Source: Phycisphaerales bacterium
Lineage (GTDB): Bacteria; Planctomycetota; Phycisphaerae; UBA1845; Fen-1342
Length of the DNA: 64,000 nucleotides
Assembly: GCA_016716475.1 (NCBI GenBank)
Contig: JADJWG010000002.1
Coordinates: 992,001 to 1,056,000 of the forward strand
Direction: 5' to 3'
In this document: one piece after another, positions 33,987 through 42,862 of the stretch
Numbering within the stretch: the first letter of the stretch is position 1
Layout: the number at the start of each line of letters is the position of its first letter
The notes under the pieces: model-generated
Databases searched by the model: none
Told to the model about the DNA's origin: nothing
The model's input: the letters and a program-made list of their open reading frames with translations, nothing else
Made by a program: the position numbers and the translations under genes

Positions 33987-36032
33987 GTGGCAACGATCTG
34001 CTTCGTAAGTTACGAGATCTACCCGACTACACCGGGCGGCTGCGGTGTACTGTTGCGCAACGCCGCCGAACTGCTCTTGGCTCGCGGGCACCGCATCGTC
34101 TTCCTGTTGGACGTACCGCACTCTGATTTCAAGCGTTTCCAGGAGCACGACCGCCTCCAGATGCCCAACGCGGAGCACTGCTGGGCCTACGAGGTGCAGG
34201 CGCTGGTCGGTGAGCGGGCCGGGTCCGAGCACGACGTCACCAGCACCTTCGCGCACCGCAGCCTGCGCTTCGCGCTCGCACTGCGGCGCGTGCAGGAGCA
34301 CGAGTCCCTCGATTATGTGGAGTTTTTCGACTACTGCGGTCCGGCCTATTACGCCTTGGCCACGCGACTGTTCGAACCCAGCGGAGTCCCGACGGCGGCG
34401 CCGGTGATCGGCATCCGGCTGCACGGCTCGATCGAGCTCATCGACGAGGTCGGAGCAACCCATGATGTGAACCGTGACCGTTACCGGCTCTATGCCTTGG
34501 AACGCGGCGCCTTTCGGCTTGCGGATGCTATCCTTGCCCCGTCCCGGTCGTACTACGAAGCCACGGCTGCCCAGCGCTATGGCCTGCCGGCTGAGCGTGT
34601 CGCCGTCTCCCAATCCCCACGCCAGGATTTTCCACGCGTGACGCAGCGCCCTGCGCTCGACCGACACTTCCGGATCCTGTTCCTCGGCCGCATCTACCAT
34701 CTCAAGGGGGTCGACCAGCTCGTACACGCCGCCTTGCTGCTGCTCCGGCGGCGCCCGCAATTGCGCTGCACTTTCGATCTCATCGGCCTTGACAGTGCGG
34801 AGAGTCCGTTCGGCACAAGCAGCATCGCGTATCTCCGCGCGCAGATTCCCCCGGCTCTGCGCCCGCGATTTGAGTTCCCCGGCCACGTCGAACGGGCTGC
34901 CATCGTGCGCCGCCTGGACGAAACCCTCTTTGCCGTGTTTCCCAACCGGTTCGAGTCCTTTTGCTACGCGTTGCACGAAGTCTACGACGCAGGTGTGCCG
35001 GTCATCATCAACAACTTGCCCGCCTTCCGCGCATTCTTCGAGCATGAGCGCAACGCCCTATTCTACGACGGGACGACCGAGGGCCTGCTGGCAGCGATGG
35101 AATGCCTGCTCGACGATGATGCCCTCCGTGAGCGCATCACCCGGCCTTACGCGGTCGCGACCGAACCGCTTGGCGTGTTCTATGACCATCCGCGACCGCT
35201 GGGCGCACCCGCGCCGGACGTCACTACTCCCACCGTGCTGGTGGTCGTGCTCGCACCCAAGGGTCTGGAATCCGCTGCAGAGACCCTCGGTGACTTGGCG
35301 GCACAGACCGCCCCCCCGGCAAAGATCGTGTGCCTTTTGCCGGCTGGCGACGAGGCAGACACCATCGTCCCGTGGTTGGGCCGACCATGGCGAGTTGTAG
35401 ACCCACACGGTACCCCACAGGCAACTGTGGATTTCCTGACGCGTGATGCGCTGGTGACGCTTTGGGCAGGAGATCGCGCCGCGCCGGACTGGTTGGCGCG
35501 CTGTACCGCGGCTCTTCAACGGTGGCCGGCGGCAGCGTTTACCGGCACTTGGGCGCAGCGCGGTGGTCAGCTTGTGCCTTCGTTCCTCGACGTAGCGCCC
35601 GATCTGCACCCCTTCGACCACGGGGGCGAACTGACCCGCGTCCTGCTGCGCACACAACCGGGTCGGTTGGCCGTGGACCTGCTGGATGCGAATCTGGGTG
35701 CGCTCGGGGAACTTGGCGCGCTCTGGCGCGCCATCGGCCGGTGGGGCCCGGGTGTACTGCTGCCTGAACCACTGCTCGAACTCATCGACGATCGCCAGCC
35801 ACTCGACCCGGTCTTGTTCCATTACCTACTTCTGAGTGCCGGCCGGGCGCTGCCGGATGGCTGGCAACGGGCCGCGGGCTTGCTCGCCACGCGTGTCACC
35901 GGGCACGACAGCACGAACACTGCCGCTTATGCAGAGCTGCTCGAGTTACGTCGCAATCTGCGCCGGCCGGGCTTCTACATGCGTAAAGCCGCTCAGAAAC
36001 TGTTGGGGCGACTCCGCGGGAATCGCGGTTGA
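33987..36032 (+). CDS. Glycosyltransferase with GT4 domain and a C-terminal GT2-like segment
   Basis: 681 aa. Residues 1 to about 400 form a GT4 enzyme: VSYEIYPTTPGGCGVLLRNA glycine-rich start, ILFLGRIYHLKGVDQLVHA, and FPNRFESFCYALHEVYDAGV with the E-X7-E pattern. Residues about 410-530 (TVLVVVLAPKGLESAAETLG, DLAAQTAPPAKIVCLLP, TLWAGDRAAPDWLARC) resemble a GT2/GT-A domain, although no clean DXD is visible (AGDRA could stand in). Start GTG 33987 is preceded by GAGAGGAC. No transmembrane segment. Likely a bifunctional or domain-scaffolded glycan enzyme. Confidence 0.72.
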   Translation: MATICFVSYEIYPTTPGGCGVLLRNAAELLLARGHRIVFLLDVPHSDFKRFQEHDRLQMPNAEHCWAYEVQALVGERAGSEHDVTSTFAHRSLRFALALRRVQEHESLDYVEFFDYCGPAYYALATRLFEPSGVPTAAPVIGIRLHGSIELIDEVGATHDVNRDRYRLYALERGAFRLADAILAPSRSYYEATAAQRYGLPAERVAVSQSPRQDFPRVTQRPALDRHFRILFLGRIYHLKGVDQLVHAALLLLRRRPQLRCTFDLIGLDSAESPFGTSSIAYLRAQIPPALRPRFEFPGHVERAAIVRRLDETLFAVFPNRFESFCYALHEVYDAGVPVIINNLPAFRAFFEHERNALFYDGTTEGLLAAMECLLDDDALRERITRPYAVATEPLGVFYDHPRPLGAPAPDVTTPTVLVVVLAPKGLESAAETLGDLAAQTAPPAKIVCLLPAGDEADTIVPWLGRPWRVVDPHGTPQATVDFLTRDALVTLWAGDRAAPDWLARCTAALQRWPAAAFTGTWAQRGGQLVPSFLDVAPDLHPFDHGGELTRVLLRTQPGRLAVDLLDANLGALGELGALWRAIGRWGPGVLLPEPLLELIDDRQPLDPVLFHYLLLSAGRALPDGWQRAAGLLATRVTGHDSTNTAAYAELLELRRNLRRPGFYMRKAAQKLLGRLRGNRG

Positions 36033-36133
36033 TCCCATCTGAAACGCGTTCTACGAATCGTATAAACTGCACAACCCACGCGTCACCACGGCTTCTCCAC
36101 AAACGAGTCGGCATCGAGTATCCTGCCTTGTTT

Positions 36134-36153
36134 CACCGGCTGGCTCGCCGGTG
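36134..36153 (+). promoter_or_regulatory. Stem-loop just before the gcvT ribosome-binding region
   Basis: CACCGGC and GCCGGTG form a perfect 7-bp stem with a 6-nt loop, ending three nt before CAGGG, which is the only ribosome-site candidate for gcvT. It may terminate the upstream transcript or affect gcvT translation. It is not a glycine riboswitch by eye. Confidence 0.35.
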
Positions 36154-36169
36154 CCCAGGGATAAAAATC

Positions 36170-37264
36170 ATGCTCCAGACACCGCTGCTTGACCTGCATC
36201 GCGATCACAACGCCCGTCTTGTCGATTTCGCCGGCTGGGAAATGCCCATCATGTACACGGGCATCGTCGAGGAGCACCAATATACGCGCCAGCACTGCAC
36301 CATGTTCGACGTGTCGCACATGGGACGCGTCGAATTCCGCGGCCCGGACGCGGAGCGTTTCCTTGAATGGCTTAACACCCGCAACATCGGCACCAGCCAA
36401 CCCGGTATGTGCCGCTACAGCCACATGTGCCGGGAGGACGGCGGCATCCTGGACGACGTGATCGTCTCGCGGGCTGCCGACCACTTCCTCGTGGTCTGCA
36501 ATGCGTCGAACCGCACCAAGTTGCTCGCCTGGTGGGAACAGCATCGCAGCGGCTTCAACGTCGACATTACGGACCGCACGTTTGAAACCGCGATGGTTGC
36601 TCTCCAGGGGCCGGAGGCCCTCAGCACCCTTTCGCGCGTGTTGCCCCTGCCGCTCGATCTCGCCGGTTTACGCAACTACCGCTTCCTCGCCGGTAATGCC
36701 TTTGGGCTGGAGTACTTCATCGCCCGCAGCGGCTACACCGGCGAGGACGGCTTCGAAATCATCCTGCCGGTCAAACTGGCGCTCTCCGCAGCGCGCTTGG
36801 TCCTCAGCCAGTCGGCCGAAATCGGCGCCCCCATCCGGCTTGCCGGCCTCGGTGCCCGCGACACACTCCGGCTTGAGGCGGGCATGCCGCTCTATGGTCA
36901 CGAACTGAGCGAAGACTGGGACTCCCTCTCCGCCGGCCAGGGCTGGGCCGTCGATCTCTCCAAGGATTTCATCGGCCGCGACACGCTTGCCCGTCTCAAG
37001 GAACAGGGGCCCGCCCGGCTCATTGCCGGCCTCGAACTCTCCGGCAAACGCATTGCCCGCCAGGGCGCGGCGGTACTCAGCGACGGTGAAGTCGTCGGCA
37101 CCATTACCAGCGGCACGCAAAGCCCAACACTCGGCCGCAACATCGCGCTGACGCTCATCCGCAGCGATCTCGCGGTCCCTGGCACAGCCGTCGAGGTTGA
37201 CATCCGCGGCCGGAACGAGGCAGCGGCGGTTGTGCCGCTACCGTTCTACAAGCGGCCGCGCTGA
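36170..37264 (+). CDS. gcvT: Aminomethyltransferase (glycine cleavage system T protein)
   Basis: Transfers the methylene group from the H-protein-bound aminomethyl intermediate to tetrahydrofolate. 364 aa, normal length. Motifs: LVDFAGWEMPIMYTGIVEEH, FDVSHMGRVEFRG, GGILDDVIVSR with the catalytic Asp, ALQGPEAL, SGYTGEDGFEI, and GLGARDTLRLEAGMPLYGHE. Start ATG 36170. No gcvH or gcvP is adjacent, so the system is split in this genome. The region upstream carries the stem-loop listed and an AT-richer stretch with TATAAA at 36061. Confidence 0.93.
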   Translation: MLQTPLLDLHRDHNARLVDFAGWEMPIMYTGIVEEHQYTRQHCTMFDVSHMGRVEFRGPDAERFLEWLNTRNIGTSQPGMCRYSHMCREDGGILDDVIVSRAADHFLVVCNASNRTKLLAWWEQHRSGFNVDITDRTFETAMVALQGPEALSTLSRVLPLPLDLAGLRNYRFLAGNAFGLEYFIARSGYTGEDGFEIILPVKLALSAARLVLSQSAEIGAPIRLAGLGARDTLRLEAGMPLYGHELSEDWDSLSAGQGWAVDLSKDFIGRDTLARLKEQGPARLIAGLELSGKRIARQGAAVLSDGEVVGTITSGTQSPTLGRNIALTLIRSDLAVPGTAVEVDIRGRNEAAAVVPLPFYKRPR

Positions 37265-37426
37265 GCACAACACCGCGCACACGTTCACGGCCCCCGTTCC
37301 TCCGAGCGGTCGTTACACGCCTTTTACAGCACTCCGTCGCATTCTCGTGCATGCTAGTACCTATCCGGTCCGTGGTGGTAGCGTCGTCACGCTGTCGGCT
37401 GGCCGGACAGTACGAAGGAGCTCCGC

Positions 37427-39199
37427 ATGTCCCGGATTGCAGTGCTGACAGGATGGATGATGTTGTGCACGGTCGGCAGCGCCGCCGGGCAGATCAAGGG
37501 TTCCGGCCACGGGGCGATTGAGCGGCTCCCGATCGCGGCGGCGGCGCTCACCTCGATGCCAATCAAGGAGTTGACCGTCTTCAAGGATGGTCATGCCATG
37601 ATTGTGCATGAGGCAGAGATGCCGACGGAGGCCACGGGCGACGTCGTGCTCGATACGCTCCCCGCGCCGGTGCTCGGAACCTTCTGGCCCTACCTCCCGG
37701 ATGACCGCGCACAACTCCGGGCGGTTGTAGCCGGCACACGGACTGTGACAACGGAGCACCGTGCAGGCCACCTGCGGGCACTTCTGACAGCCAACCCCGG
37801 GGCGCACGTCAGGATCACGGAAGTCACGGGCGACAGTTATTCCGCGATTGTCCTCGGTACAGATGCATCTTGCACACCGGATGCGGCCACCCCGCACACG
37901 GCTCCCCCCGCACCGGAAATGGAAGTGCTATTGCTAGAAGTGCAAGAGGGCGTCCGGGCCCTGCCCTTTGCGCATCTCCGTGACGTGACGTTTCGAGAAC
38001 CTCCGCATCGCTCGATTGAAGTGCAGGAGGAACGGACACTGCTGACCTACAAGCTGGATTGGGGTACGGGCGCTCCCTTCCCGGAAGCAAAAATTGGTCT
38101 GACCTACGTCCAGCGCGGGGTGCGCTGGATTCCCAGCTACCGTGTATCCATTGATGGAAAGGGGCAGGCGCTCATCCGACTGCAGGCCACCCTCATCAAT
38201 GACTTGGCGGACTTTGAGAACGCCGTGGTGAACCTCGTGGTGGGTGTCCCTTCGATTGGCTTCGCGAACACGACCGACCCGATGTCGCTGCAGGAGACCC
38301 TCGTGCAGGTCGTGCAGCACACCCGCGCCCGGCAACAGCAGGCCGACTACTTCAGCAACGCGATCATGTCTCAAACCGTGGCTTCCTACGGCTTCGCCGA
38401 GGCCGTGCCGGGCGGAACTTCCGATGGGCTGGACGCACTGGCCACCGACGCAGCGCGGTACGAAGACCTGTTCGTATTCACGCTGCCCGCCCTGTCGCTG
38501 CGGAAGGGTGAACGCATGGTCGTGCCTGTGGCCGAATACCGGCTTGAATATACCGATGTGTACACACTTGACGTCCCTGCCACACCACCCCTGGAGTGGA
38601 TTTGCCAGGTCGACGAAGGCGCCAGCGCGGCGGTCCTGCAGGCCCTGCGGACGCCCAAAGTCATGCACCGCATTCGCCTGAAGAACAGCGGGCCCTATCC
38701 ACTCACCACCGCTCCGGCCGTGGTACTGTGGGGTGATCGCCTGCTTTCGCAGGGGCTCATGACATATGCCCCCGTCGGCGGCACGGCCGATGTTGAAGTG
38801 ACAACGGCCGTGGACATCCTCGTATCCAAGAGCGAGACCGAATCACAGCGCACGCCGAACGCGCTTAACTTGAATGGCACGCAGTACTCCCTGATTGAAC
38901 TCGACGGAACAATCCTGCTTACGAACCGCCGGGGCACCCCGATCGAGGTTGAAGTGCAGCGCCACGTGCTCGGAAAAGTGACCGCCGCGGACCGCGAAGG
39001 CACTTCAGTGCAGACGAACTGGCTTGAGTATGACGGACCGGCCAGCACCTGGCGCGGTTGGTGGCGGGCCTGGGCCGCGCGTTATGGCGGGTACGGACCG
39101 CTCCACCTCAACGGCCTGGGGCGCGTGTCCTGGCGTGTGGCACTCGCCGCGGAGGAACAGGCCACCCTGACTTACGCCTGGTCCTACTACTGGCGCTGA
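37427..39199 (+). CDS. Exported DUF4139-type protein
   Basis: 590 aa with an N-terminal signal peptide (MSRIAVLTGWMMLCTVGSAAGQ). The body matches DUF4139/MIA-type beta-sheet proteins: an N-terminal strand-rich region with KELTVFKDGHAMIVHEAEMP, then VQRGVRWIPSYRVSIDGKGQ and LQATLINDLADFENAVVNL. The function of the family is not established. A strong GAAGGAG precedes the start. No cysteine or catalytic motif stands out. A GC-rich hairpin follows the stop. Predicted periplasmic or surface location. Confidence 0.75.
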   Translation: MSRIAVLTGWMMLCTVGSAAGQIKGSGHGAIERLPIAAAALTSMPIKELTVFKDGHAMIVHEAEMPTEATGDVVLDTLPAPVLGTFWPYLPDDRAQLRAVVAGTRTVTTEHRAGHLRALLTANPGAHVRITEVTGDSYSAIVLGTDASCTPDAATPHTAPPAPEMEVLLLEVQEGVRALPFAHLRDVTFREPPHRSIEVQEERTLLTYKLDWGTGAPFPEAKIGLTYVQRGVRWIPSYRVSIDGKGQALIRLQATLINDLADFENAVVNLVVGVPSIGFANTTDPMSLQETLVQVVQHTRARQQQADYFSNAIMSQTVASYGFAEAVPGGTSDGLDALATDAARYEDLFVFTLPALSLRKGERMVVPVAEYRLEYTDVYTLDVPATPPLEWICQVDEGASAAVLQALRTPKVMHRIRLKNSGPYPLTTAPAVVLWGDRLLSQGLMTYAPVGGTADVEVTTAVDILVSKSETESQRTPNALNLNGTQYSLIELDGTILLTNRRGTPIEVEVQRHVLGKVTAADREGTSVQTNWLEYDGPASTWRGWWRAWAARYGGYGPLHLNGLGRVSWRVALAAEEQATLTYAWSYYWR

Positions 39200-39210
39200 G
39201 TGCTTCAGAT

Positions 39211-39256
39211 GCGCGGGCGGTGGCGACACGGGGGACTCCGGGGCCGCCGCCCGCGC
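39211..39256 (+). terminator. Strong GC-rich hairpin after the DUF4139 gene
   Basis: GCGCGGGCGG (39211-39220) is perfectly complementary to CCGCCCGCGC (39247-39256), with a 26-nt loop, 12 nt after the stop codon. No U-tract follows, so it would be a non-canonical terminator or an mRNA 3' stabiliser. Confidence 0.45.
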
Positions 39257-39317
39257 GCTTCTGCGCACCCGGACCGCCGGCACTTTGCCATTCCGGGGCA
39301 CATTGCGGCGCACCCGC

Positions 39318-41063
39318 ATGGCCCGCAGAATGGCTGCCATGCCGAAGGAACCTACAACCAAAACTGCGCGTTTCTTCCTCCTGGGTTCTTGGGCCGTGCT
39401 CGCGGCCGTAGTGCTGCCCGGCTGCGTGCCGCTCCCTGCCAGCGAACTCCGCACTACGGGAGACGTGCTCGCCGAGCAGCGCGCCGCCGCTACACCGCCT
39501 GACCCGGCGCGCGCCGATGTCGGCCTCACAAGTCTCGCTGACCCCACCCCCCTGCCCACCTTCGGTCCATGGCAGTACGAGCAGTTCGCCAGCCACAATC
39601 GCAAGCCCGACCGCGGCCTCTGGAATCCCGGCGGCAAGGACTTCAATAACTTCATCGCTCGTTACGGGGGGGGGCGTCTCCTGCTCTTCGAAGATCTCGA
39701 CGGACCACCCCCGGATACCGTCAACCTCGGCGGCTACTTGCTCGCCGCCGTCGATGATGGTCCTGGCTTTGTCGGCCGAATGTGGTTCACACGCTTTACC
39801 CTCGCCGACGTGTTCAGTCCACGACTTCTGACCGGCGAGGGTCTCGGCCGTTTTGAGCAGGAGCGGCTGCGCATCTATGTCGACGACCTTCGTGCACCGG
39901 CCGTCGACGTACCCCTCGCGGCGTTCGGACAGACGGCCCCATTCAACATGCCACTGGCGGGCCCGAACTCCTCCGCCGTACTCAGCTATGTGCCAATCAG
40001 CTTCGAGCGCCGCCTGCGCATCGTTCTCGCCGACGCCCAGCCGCTCGCGGGTTACTTCTATCACGTAAACGTCCAGCGAACCGCGACACCCACGCGTCCG
40101 TTCTCGGTGCGGTTGGCCGACGATTCCACCTATGACCGCGCCGTTGCGACGTTGACCGCCCGCACCCTGCCCGAGATTGGCCGGCCGCGCGTGGTGGTCG
40201 ATCATCTCCCGGTTACCCTCATGCCGCAGATCTCAACGACACTGTTCGATCATCTCGGTGCCGGCACCGTGACCACCCTGCGGCTGCGTTCCACGGTCAG
40301 TGCCGCCGCGGCGTGGCGCGACGTGCGCCTCCGGATCACCTACGATGAAGCGATCGACGCCGCCATCGACGTTCCGCTGTCCGCGTTCTTCGGCCTGCAC
40401 GAGGCCGTGGCCCCCTTCGAGACGCTGCCGCTTGCCGTTACGATCCAGAACGACGAACTCGTAGCCACTTGCCGCCTGCCGATGCCATTTCGCCGCAACG
40501 TACATATCACGCTGCATCACGACGGCCCGAGCCCCGTGCCCCTCGTGGTGGATGTCGCCCTGGCAGATCTACTACCGCCTGAACCGTTCGGGTACCTCCA
40601 CGCGCGCTTCCACGAGGTCGCTGGCCCACAGCCACGCGGCAGTCGACACGAGGTTGTCACGCTCGTTGGCCGTGGGCGGTACGTCGGAACCTTCGCCTTC
40701 GGAGTTGGCCGCCCGGACGAGCGGGTAACGGAAATCTCGGGCGCCCTGAATCTCCTCGAAGGAAACGAATCCGGTACGATCGACGGCCGGCGCCGAATCC
40801 CCGGAACCGGTACCGAAGACTATTACAACGGCGGGTTCTACTTCGGGACGGGCCCCTTCGATCATCCCCTTGCGGCGTGCAACCATGTGGCCGGCGGCCC
40901 TGCCGATGCGCGCGGATCGTTCTCAGCGGTGCGTTGGCACCTCCTCACCGACACCATCGACTTTACAGATTCGTTCGCGCTCAACTTCGAATACGGTGCC
41001 AATCATCCGCGCCTGGTCGAGCGCTACGCGACGGTCGGGTATTATTATCTGGACCGGCCGTAG
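39318..41063 (+). CDS. Lipoprotein of the DUF2961 / glycoside hydrolase 172 family
   Basis: About 581 aa. A lipoprotein signal ends in VVLPGC. The mature protein shows the DUF2961 pattern: NRKPDRGLWNPGGKDFNNF near the N-terminus, a jelly-roll body, and the catalytic-region signature PGTGTEDYYNGGFYF followed by HLLTDTIDFTDSFALNFEYG. GH172 enzymes characterised elsewhere act on difructose anhydrides and arabinofuranosides; the substrate here is unknown. The start is uncertain: ATGs at 39318, 39330 and 39339 all lack a good ribosome site; 39318 gives a basic n-region. Confidence 0.8.
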   Translation: MARRMAAMPKEPTTKTARFFLLGSWAVLAAVVLPGCVPLPASELRTTGDVLAEQRAAATPPDPARADVGLTSLADPTPLPTFGPWQYEQFASHNRKPDRGLWNPGGKDFNNFIARYGGGRLLLFEDLDGPPPDTVNLGGYLLAAVDDGPGFVGRMWFTRFTLADVFSPRLLTGEGLGRFEQERLRIYVDDLRAPAVDVPLAAFGQTAPFNMPLAGPNSSAVLSYVPISFERRLRIVLADAQPLAGYFYHVNVQRTATPTRPFSVRLADDSTYDRAVATLTARTLPEIGRPRVVVDHLPVTLMPQISTTLFDHLGAGTVTTLRLRSTVSAAAAWRDVRLRITYDEAIDAAIDVPLSAFFGLHEAVAPFETLPLAVTIQNDELVATCRLPMPFRRNVHITLHHDGPSPVPLVVDVALADLLPPEPFGYLHARFHEVAGPQPRGSRHEVVTLVGRGRYVGTFAFGVGRPDERVTEISGALNLLEGNESGTIDGRRRIPGTGTEDYYNGGFYFGTGPFDHPLAACNHVAGGPADARGSFSAVRWHLLTDTIDFTDSFALNFEYGANHPRLVERYATVGYYYLDRP

Positions 41064-41247
41064 GCGTGGTCCGGCCTGCCGCCACCCGTTTGGTGGTCGC
41101 CGCGGCGCACCCGCCGGTACGATGGCGAGCGGACTAACCCCCGGGCAGGCCCGCTGTCTAAGCCAAGCGCTACTCGGCGGAAGGCCCGGCCGAGCGGCGC
41201 TGCGGTGCCGAGAGAGCTATTCACCCGGGAAGAAAGGGAACAGAGCG

Positions 41248-42555
41248 ATGCGCAGACTCAACGCGGTGACGCTGGTAGTCATGCTCCTGAGCGGGGTCCT
41301 GTCCGCCGGAGCGCAGGGGGTTTCACCGGAGCAGAACAAGCTCCTTTCGAAGCGCGCAGCCGAAGCTGATGCGTATCGTAAACTCGCGGAAGCGGTCTAC
41401 GGTTTGCAGATTAACTCGACCACCTACGTGCGCGACTTCGTAACGGAATCGGATGACATCCGAACCAGCGTGGACGCCTTCATCAAGGGTATCCGGCTGG
41501 GCGAGCCACGCTGGTACGAGGACCTTTCCTGCGAAGTACCCGCCGAGGTCACAGTTGCAAGCGTGATCGAGACGCTGCGCTCCAGCCATGAACGGCACTA
41601 CAAGGGCAACAGCATCCGGACGGAAGACTTCGTCAGCATGACCCAGCGCATCGAGAAGAAAATCATCAAGGTGACTGGCATGGGGGCGCCACGCCCGGAC
41701 TTGCCGCCGGATCTCCCGATCGGAGTCGAGGAATATCTCACGCCCCCACCGCCGGAACTTCCGCCCGCCCCGATACCCGACATCTGGCGCCAGGTCGGTC
41801 CCCAGGCCCGGCTCATGGCGATCCGCGCCGCGCGCGTCGATGCGATTCGGAAACTCGCGGAGCGCATCCGCGGGCTGCGCCTGACCTCGACTACGCAGGT
41901 GCGCGATTTCGTCACCGAGAGCGACGAGATTCTCACCGAGCTCAACACAGTCATGGCCACGTCCGGCGAGGAAATCCGCACCTACCTGCATCACAATGAG
42001 CTGATCGCGGAAGTTACCATCCGCATTCCGACTGAGCAGGTCATCACCACAATCAAGAAGCTGCACAGCCGGCACTACAAGGGCGGCGAGGTGCGCGGCC
42101 ACGATGTCGAGAACATCGTCAAGACGGTCGTCAAGCGCGACTTCGAGGCCACCGGCATGGGCGTACCACCGGCCCAATACGTCCAGCGCGCCAACCAGAG
42201 CGCAACGTTCCCGGCACCCGACTGGTCACTGCGGCCGCTGCAGGCCACCGGCCAAGGCACCGACCCCGAGATTGAGACACCGCAGGGGCGGCTCAAGGCC
42301 GTTCGGGCAGCCGAGCTCGATGCGAAGCGCAAGCTCGCCGAGCAGGTCGTGGGGCTTCAGATTCGTGGCACGACCTATGTCCGGGACTTCGTCACCGAAT
42401 CCGATGAGGTGCAGACGCTGGTAGATGCGATCATTGTCGGTGCGGTCATCACCCGCACGGAGATTGCCGACGGCGTCGCGAACGTGACGGTCGCCGTACC
42501 CGGCATGGAGCTCTGGGCCATCCTGCACCGGCAATTGATTCGCAGCAGCCGTTAG
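41248..42555 (+). CDS. Exported protein with three LPP20/FlgP-like repeats
   Basis: 435 aa with a cleavable signal peptide (residues 1-22). Three homologous modules begin near residues 32, 188 and 348. Each has a helix with (A)xAxRKLAExxxGL, the nearly invariant VRDFVTESD (61-69, 218-226, 378-386), and a following strand pair ending before HYKG (117-120, 276-279) in modules 1 and 2. This is the LPP20 fold found in FlgP and FlgT, which build the outer-membrane-associated basal disk of sheathed or high-torque flagella. Linkers between modules are Pro-rich. Upstream of a converging flagellar operon, so a flagellar role is likely but not proven. Confidence 0.7.
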   Translation: MRRLNAVTLVVMLLSGVLSAGAQGVSPEQNKLLSKRAAEADAYRKLAEAVYGLQINSTTYVRDFVTESDDIRTSVDAFIKGIRLGEPRWYEDLSCEVPAEVTVASVIETLRSSHERHYKGNSIRTEDFVSMTQRIEKKIIKVTGMGAPRPDLPPDLPIGVEEYLTPPPPELPPAPIPDIWRQVGPQARLMAIRAARVDAIRKLAERIRGLRLTSTTQVRDFVTESDEILTELNTVMATSGEEIRTYLHHNELIAEVTIRIPTEQVITTIKKLHSRHYKGGEVRGHDVENIVKTVVKRDFEATGMGVPPAQYVQRANQSATFPAPDWSLRPLQATGQGTDPEIETPQGRLKAVRAAELDAKRKLAEQVVGLQIRGTTYVRDFVTESDEVQTLVDAIIVGAVITRTEIADGVANVTVAVPGMELWAILHRQLIRSSR

Positions 42556-42658
42556 CCCGGAACTGCAGCCACGCTTGGTTTTTGGCCGCTGTGCTGTCGT
42601 GCCGTGGGTAGCATGACGCCAGCGGCCCTTCGATCCGCAGATTCGTGGAGAGGTACAC

Positions 42659-42838
42659 ATGTCCAACAAGTTCGTGCATCGACTGGGATGGATCGCCGGC
42701 ACGCTGGCGGCTTTGTTCATCGTGTTTGGCAGCACCGGCTGCGCGAAGAAGGAGCGGCGTACGGTCGTGGTCGAGGAGCGTGAGCACCACGGCGAAGTGC
42801 GCGAGGTGCCGCCCGGCGACGAGATGATCGTCGAGTAA
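42659..42838 (+). CDS. Tiny lipoprotein between the LPP20-like genes
   Basis: 59 aa from ATG 42659 to TAA 42838. A hydrophobic segment (WIAGTLAALFIVFGSTGC) ends in a lipobox Cys at position 28. The 31 residues after it are charged (KKERRTVVVEEREHHGEVRE). A GGAGAGG ribosome site lies 6 nt before the start. Co-directional with the LPP20-like genes on either side, so probably a lipid-anchored accessory of the same structure. Confidence 0.65.
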   Translation: MSNKFVHRLGWIAGTLAALFIVFGSTGCAKKERRTVVVEEREHHGEVREVPPGDEMIVE

Positions 42839-42862
42839 CTCCCGTTCGGCTGGACGGACGCG

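Noticed and set aside
36033..36169. Glycine riboswitch upstream of gcvT
   Set aside because: The 137-nt leader has one short stem-loop but none of the tandem aptamer conserved sequences I would expect.
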